From assembly GCA_964023205.1 (NCBI GenBank), contig OZ026837.1, forward strand, positions 10,752,670-10,816,669: a stretch of 64,000 nt of DNA, read 5' to 3'. Below, one piece after another: positions 59,600-64,000 of this stretch. The position numbers were made by a program, and so were the translations under genes. The notes beneath the pieces are model-generated. The model was not told the origin of the DNA. It searched no databases and saw nothing but the letters and a program-made list of their open reading frames with translations. This stretch comes from Lutraria lutraria. Lineage: Eukaryota; Mollusca; Bivalvia; Venerida; Mactridae. The first letter of the stretch is position 1. Each line of letters opens with the position of its first letter.

Positions 59600-61320
59600 G
59601 TGATGGTGTTGGCTCCATTACATTTGCGAGGACTCTTCACATTGTCGATTAGCATTGATCGAAAATTCTGCTTCTACTTTCTAAGTTGAACAAGGCTTAA
59701 AACATGAACAAATCTGATATCTTAAACGCCATTTTCTCATCGGAGTTTAGAATTTAAAAGTAGTACCAGATCCCTTTCGAGCACTCACAACATGATGCTA
59801 CACGTGCTGATGTGGGTGGTTAGTAAACTGGGCATACACATTGGCGGTTAAGCTAGACCACTCATTATTTACAATTACCTGACCAAAAACCAAGGGGCAC
59901 ATCATTCAGAAACTGCCTATGAACTGTAAGGGAGAGAAATTACTGTTTATTTTAAATGTGGCGGATTTATAAGATATTTTTTAGGATTTTGATTATTTTT
60001 GGCTGGTATGTCATGTTAGTTACAGTTTCACGCATGCTGTGGCGCAATCATTTTTCTATCCAAGGTTAGAATATTGTTGCATGCAGTCACTTAGAACACT
60101 CAATGGTTTTGTCGACAATCAATTATTGGAGTGACGCTGAAAAATCTACGGTAACCTTTATATTTGGATGCTTTCTGGGTTTATTTTTCACATGCAATCG
60201 AAATGTAGCTATCGATATGCTTAAAAAGTCAGTTTGATTTTATTGGTCATAAGTAAGACTAGCTGATTGTGTTGGGTACGGCGGTAAATCTTAACTGTTA
60301 ACACCATGGTTACTGTAAGCACCAAATCAACTGTTACATATCTTCAGCTGTTAAAAATATCTTCAATACGGTTTTTCAGCAACGACAATTTACAAATACA
60401 CGAATTCTACGTTAATCATACTAAATATATTCTACCGTCAAAACGGGTTTCCGTTTAATACATTCAACATATCAAACATTCGGGGACACCCCGCGGCTGA
60501 TTCCGTACTTTAGTCGAGGTGCGCCGAATAACATATCAACAACTTGTAATACAATATTAGTATCAGAAGTTACTATATGACACAATAATTAAAGAAGTAA
60601 GTCAAAGCAAAGTCCTTTTTAATTTAATAAGATGTAAATACTCTGAGACTATGTATGAGTGTATATAGATGGGGTAACTGTCGGAGCACCACTTGCCTTT
60701 TATACAGAGCTAAGGATTGTGTGCTGCCGTCACTTTCCGTAAATCATGTGATACAAACGCAATAACATAAATCAATCACTCCTTCGAATATTTATTTTTC
60801 AATATTTAGTCCTATAATGTATATTTGTATGTTTTATAAATATAAACGATGAAAATAGTTCGATCATGTAAAGCCGAAATTCTTTCGAACACTGATGCCG
60901 AGCCGATCTTCGGTGAATTCCGTCATCAGTATGCGCGAAAACATGATCACAAAATCTACGCTTGTGCCGAACCAGCATCAAATAAGTTAACACCAGAAAT
61001 AATATCTAAATAAATACATATAAAATAGTATTTGAATGCGTTATACGCGTATTAAGATCTGTCATGTCATAAATACATTAATTTACAGTGTGTTATCGAT
61101 ATATACAACATATATATATTAGTACTGCATATACATTATATATATAATATCAATGTTTCCATCTACAGCAAGGCAACGAAATGGCATACAACATAAAGAA
61201 GGGACTCGGGCTGTGTCCATTTAAGTTTGTAACAAAGTCATTTTAAAACTCTTAATTTATATCAAGTTGAATATGGAGGGATGAGCCCCCACAAATACAC
61301 GTGGAACATATCTTTTCAGA
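59600..61320. other. Intergenic stretch between two minus-strand genes
   Basis: No exon-like segment recognised on either strand. It should contain the 5' flank of the BTB zinc-finger gene and the 3' flank of the SEC14-like gene. Confidence 0.5.
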
Positions 61321-61383
61321 ACTTCCGGTTACGTAATCATGTGACGAGCACGTGACGGGTACTATGTTGCGCTGACCGGAAGT
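61321..61383. promoter_or_regulatory. Cluster of ETS-like and E-box sites
   Basis: ACTTCCGGT (61321) and ACCGGAAGT (61375) are inverted ETS/GABP-type sites. Between them lie TTACGTAA, ATCATGTGAC and CACGTGAC (61349). Such clusters mark housekeeping promoters, yet the only gene found nearby ends here (stop at 61421). It may be a promoter for an unseen transcript or an inverted-repeat element. Confidence 0.35.
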
Positions 61384-61420
61384 TATAAGTCTTTGTGTGA
61401 TTGTTGTATGAAACAGTCAA

Positions 61421-63573
61421 TTAGAAATGCGTAGTTTCGAATTTTTCTTCGAGAGTTTTCCAGTCACCAACCTCAATGAGTTGATTTAATTCTGTTTTAA
61501 CAAATTCATCCTCAACTAACTCGATTACCTCCCCTGCGTAGTAAATCTTCTTCGATCTGGTCCAGCTAAAAGAGTTGTCGAAATAAAACGTGTCTGAAAA
61601 AAAACAGTCAAGTAAAGAAGCATTATTTATAATTTAAACGAAAGAACCGTGATTATCCATCACAGAGGCGGGTCCAGGAATCCAGCAGGTTGGGGGCGGA
61701 GGCATAATTAATGTAGTGTGGGCCGGGGCGGGACTATCATGATATATTTCATTCCCCTTCAATCCGCCTATACATCATTTTGTTACGAGTATGATCGGGA
61801 TTAACGGTAGCATTACTTAAATTTATCACGTACAATTAGAGATAAAGAAAACTTTTTTTGTATACACGATTCTAAATAATTGAAGACCTCTGTCATGTTT
61901 TATTTTTTGAAAACAACTACAAATGTAGATCTAACTTACACGTTCCAATTTTATTGCAAGTTAAACTACCATCCTCGGCCACATGCTGGCTATTGACACG
62001 TTTCATGGGTAACAGTGTCTCAACACTACCATTGTCCGTGTAATTCACACCAAAACCAATATCGTATCCTTCAGTTTTAAATTCCCACCTGAAAATAAAA
62101 GACACCCATTTCAAAAGATAAATATATCCCAATTAGTGATATTTTAAAAATACAAATAAATTCCAAACAAAGATAATTATCGTAGTTTGGAGAATAAAAA
62201 AATGAAATACATACCCATATGAAAACAAATGAACTGTAATTATATTCAAAATGTCCATTGTAAAGAACAAATAGGAATCACCTCCGAATAAAGACCACTG
62301 TGTTTAGAAAGGCCGTTCTTTTAATAGCCAACATTGGTTATTTAGAATACAATGACCCCCAAAATAAAGGTCACCTGCAAATTAAGACCATATTTTGTTT
62401 TTTCTAAAGTTCACAGGTTTGCGTATTACGAATATAATAATGTAAATGTATATAGGTACATATCATATATTACATTGTCACCACAAACACATGTTGAGCA
62501 GAAATTTGATTAGATACTGTGGTAAATAAGGCCTTCAATTGTGATGTATTCATAATACACAGTATTGTCTTTTAATGTCATATTATATCCTATAACATTC
62601 CAAAAAAGCAATAGACACATATCTGTATTAGTTTTATACCCAAACGAATAAATTAAACCACGCCTTAACTACAGTCAAAACATATAAACAACGTCCACCT
62701 TTGGGAAATACAAAATGTGGCATTTACTGACTGGTGGTCTTCATTCGGAAGTGACTTTGCTAAACAATTCCTGATTGTCTTTTTAGACAATGACCTTTAT
62801 TCAGAGGTAGCCGCTAACACAGGTGTTACTGTATATTCAATCTGAGATCAAAGGACATTAAACTGAGTGAAAAAGTTTAATCTATGTACACAGACAGTCT
62901 TTATTGTCCTTAATTAATGCCCGCCAAAGAATGACCATTGTTCATAATGCCATTTTATCTCTGGTTTGACAGTAATTTAACAATTTTCTGATATCTATAG
63001 AATCATAATTATTTAAATATTCTAGAGCGGTAATTATATTGTTTTACCTTAATATACTTCCAGGTTTCTCGACTTTAAAGTCCAGTTCGAGTTTGTCACC
63101 ACGAGGAATTGTGGCAGTTTTCATGTGTTCATACAGTTCTTTGGTATCAAGGAAATAATTCTCTGGGACCTCGCCTCCTTGGTTTATCTAAAATGCACAA
63201 AAAATCCGCAACTTCATTCTAAAATTGCATCAACAATCGTGATACGTAATAAAAACCGTTAGAATACATTAAGTATGCAATTTCAATGAATGACATTTCG
63301 TTTCAGTCGTCCATGATCGGAGACGTTTAGGGGTGGGGGGACACCGGGGCGCACCCCCCCCCCCCCCACCTTGAATTCGCTTAAGTGCGAAGGGTTAAGA
63401 CAGACAGTATCGAGACAGCAGAATGTTAGGATATGAATAAGTGTCACGTGATAAGGTTGAACATACTATTGTAACACAGCGTGGATTTCCATCTGGGTCA
63501 GTCAGGGCCCCTCCAAGAAATGCTGGCAATTCTTCAGCATCAATATATTGCAGTAAGGTATTTGTGTAGTTCG
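61421..63573 (-). CDS. SEC14-like protein, C-terminal GOLD domain, 5' partial
   Basis: Four minus-strand exons join in phase: 63573-63467, 63187-63048, 62088-61940, 61593-61421. They match vertebrate SEC14L2/3/4-type C termini in order: LPAFLGGALTDPDGNPRC, INQGGEVPENYFL, TIPRGDKLELDFKVEKPGS, WEFKTEGYDIGFGV, AEDGSLTCNKIGTYTFYFDN, SWTRSKKIYYAGEV. Together these are the end of the CRAL-TRIO lipid-binding module and the GOLD beta-sandwich. Known members bind hydrophobic ligands such as tocopherol or phospholipids in the cytosol. The N-terminal CRAL-TRIO exons lie beyond the right edge. Compared with the vertebrate proteins there is an extra acidic, probably helical tail of about 30 residues ending THF. 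The family call is firm; the exact paralogue is not. Confidence 0.9.
62259..62418 (+). mobile_element. MITE-like element, family B, degenerate copy
   Basis: Contains AATAAAGACCACTGTG, AGGCCGTTCTTTTAATAGCC and AAATAAAGGTCACC, as in the copy at 47852, but the termini are decayed. In an intron of the SEC14-like gene. Confidence 0.5.
62670..62833 (-). mobile_element. MITE-like element, family B, copy 6
   Basis: TA-bounded, CAGTCAAAACATAT to AACACAGGTGTTACTG, with GTCCACCTTTGGGAAATAC and AATGACCTTTATTCAGAGGT inside. Opposite orientation to the degenerate copy 250 bp to the left; same intron. Confidence 0.6.
63350..63369 (+). repeat. Poly(C) tract
   Basis: A run of about 15 C preceded by GGGGCGCA, in an intron of the SEC14-like gene. 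Its length may be unreliable. Confidence 0.8.
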
Positions 63574-64000
63574 CTGAAAGACGCCAACATATAAACACAT
63601 GAGTTCATTCAATATCTGTAATGTATGCATATAAGTCTTTGGTAATGGTTAGCACAGTACAAAAAAATTCTATCCCGAATGTTAAAGACTCATTAATAAG
63701 CTTTTATTGAATTTAGTAATACAGAATAATAGATACAATGATGATAAAACATTAGAAATATATTCGATTTACTTTAAAGCAATATTCATACAAAGTAAAA
63801 CCTTTCTTTAGCCACATCTGGTAAAATGTCGTTAGATTCTTTTTTCCTGTTTTCTTTTGCTATATCATTGGAAAAAAAACACGTACGGTGCTACATTTCT
63901 ATGATCATGTACTTCAAGATAAAAAAAAATATTTTTTTTCTATGAATAATAAGACCTACGAGTACATTAATTCTAACATCTAAAAATGGCTTTAAACTTT

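Noticed and set aside
63780..63845. Possible further upstream exon of the SEC14-like gene on the minus strand (NDILPDVAKERF)
   Set aside because: The donor would be GTTTTA, which is poor, and the peptide does not align convincingly to the family.
1..64000. CRISPR arrays, operons, prophage or other prokaryotic systems
   Set aside because: The sequence is clearly animal: spliced genes, animal protein families, SINEs and MITEs. No spacer-repeat pattern was seen.

Overview
This is AT-rich, intron-rich animal DNA with GT-AG introns, 70-220 bp coding exons in long introns, and many short non-autonomous DNA transposons, tRNA-derived SINEs and short tandem repeats. The gene content and a scattered motif of the AAGGGAG(A/G)TAA type point to a lophotrochozoan, most likely a bivalve mollusc. 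That placement is inference; no species can be named. Nearly all genes are split, so I rebuilt them from splice sites, reading phase and family resemblance.

Layout. (1) 1126-16411, plus strand: 14 exons of an SLC5A sodium/solute cotransporter, 607 residues, lacking only its N-terminal exon(s). Its roughly 7 kb second intron holds a possible nested intronless gene for a small secreted, cysteine-poor precursor with a tetrabasic site (4973-5329) and a possible antisense exon (7723-7791). (2) 19702-33481, plus strand: a four-exon gene for a long helical/coiled-coil protein ending in a death domain, about 548 residues, with a possible extra 24-nt microexon. (3) 33482-37157: intergenic, with a tandem repeat of about 157 bp and a recent 146-bp duplication. 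(4) 37158-40694, minus strand: a secreted glycine-rich repetitive protein (signal peptide, short acidic linker, about 300 residues of G-I/F-G-S/G repeats, basic tail) that looks like a shell, byssus or other extracellular matrix protein. (5) 41850-41912, minus strand: a housekeeping-style start region (E-box palindrome plus ATGGCGGC) with a short orphan first exon. (6) 47188-59415, minus strand: a BTB domain protein with nine C2H2 fingers, 821 residues, with two alternative first exons and a GC-AG intron. (7) 61421-63573, minus strand: the last four exons of a SEC14-like protein with its GOLD domain; the CRAL-TRIO part lies beyond the right edge.

The genes do not form an obvious pathway: a membrane transporter, a death-domain adaptor-like protein, a matrix protein, a transcription factor and a lipid-binding protein. 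The regions between them are dominated by at least three families of 160-200 bp elements bounded by TA and CAGT-type termini, tRNA-derived SINEs, a 932-bp inverted-repeat transposon, foldback elements, and repeats rich in nuclear-receptor-like or CRE-like motifs.
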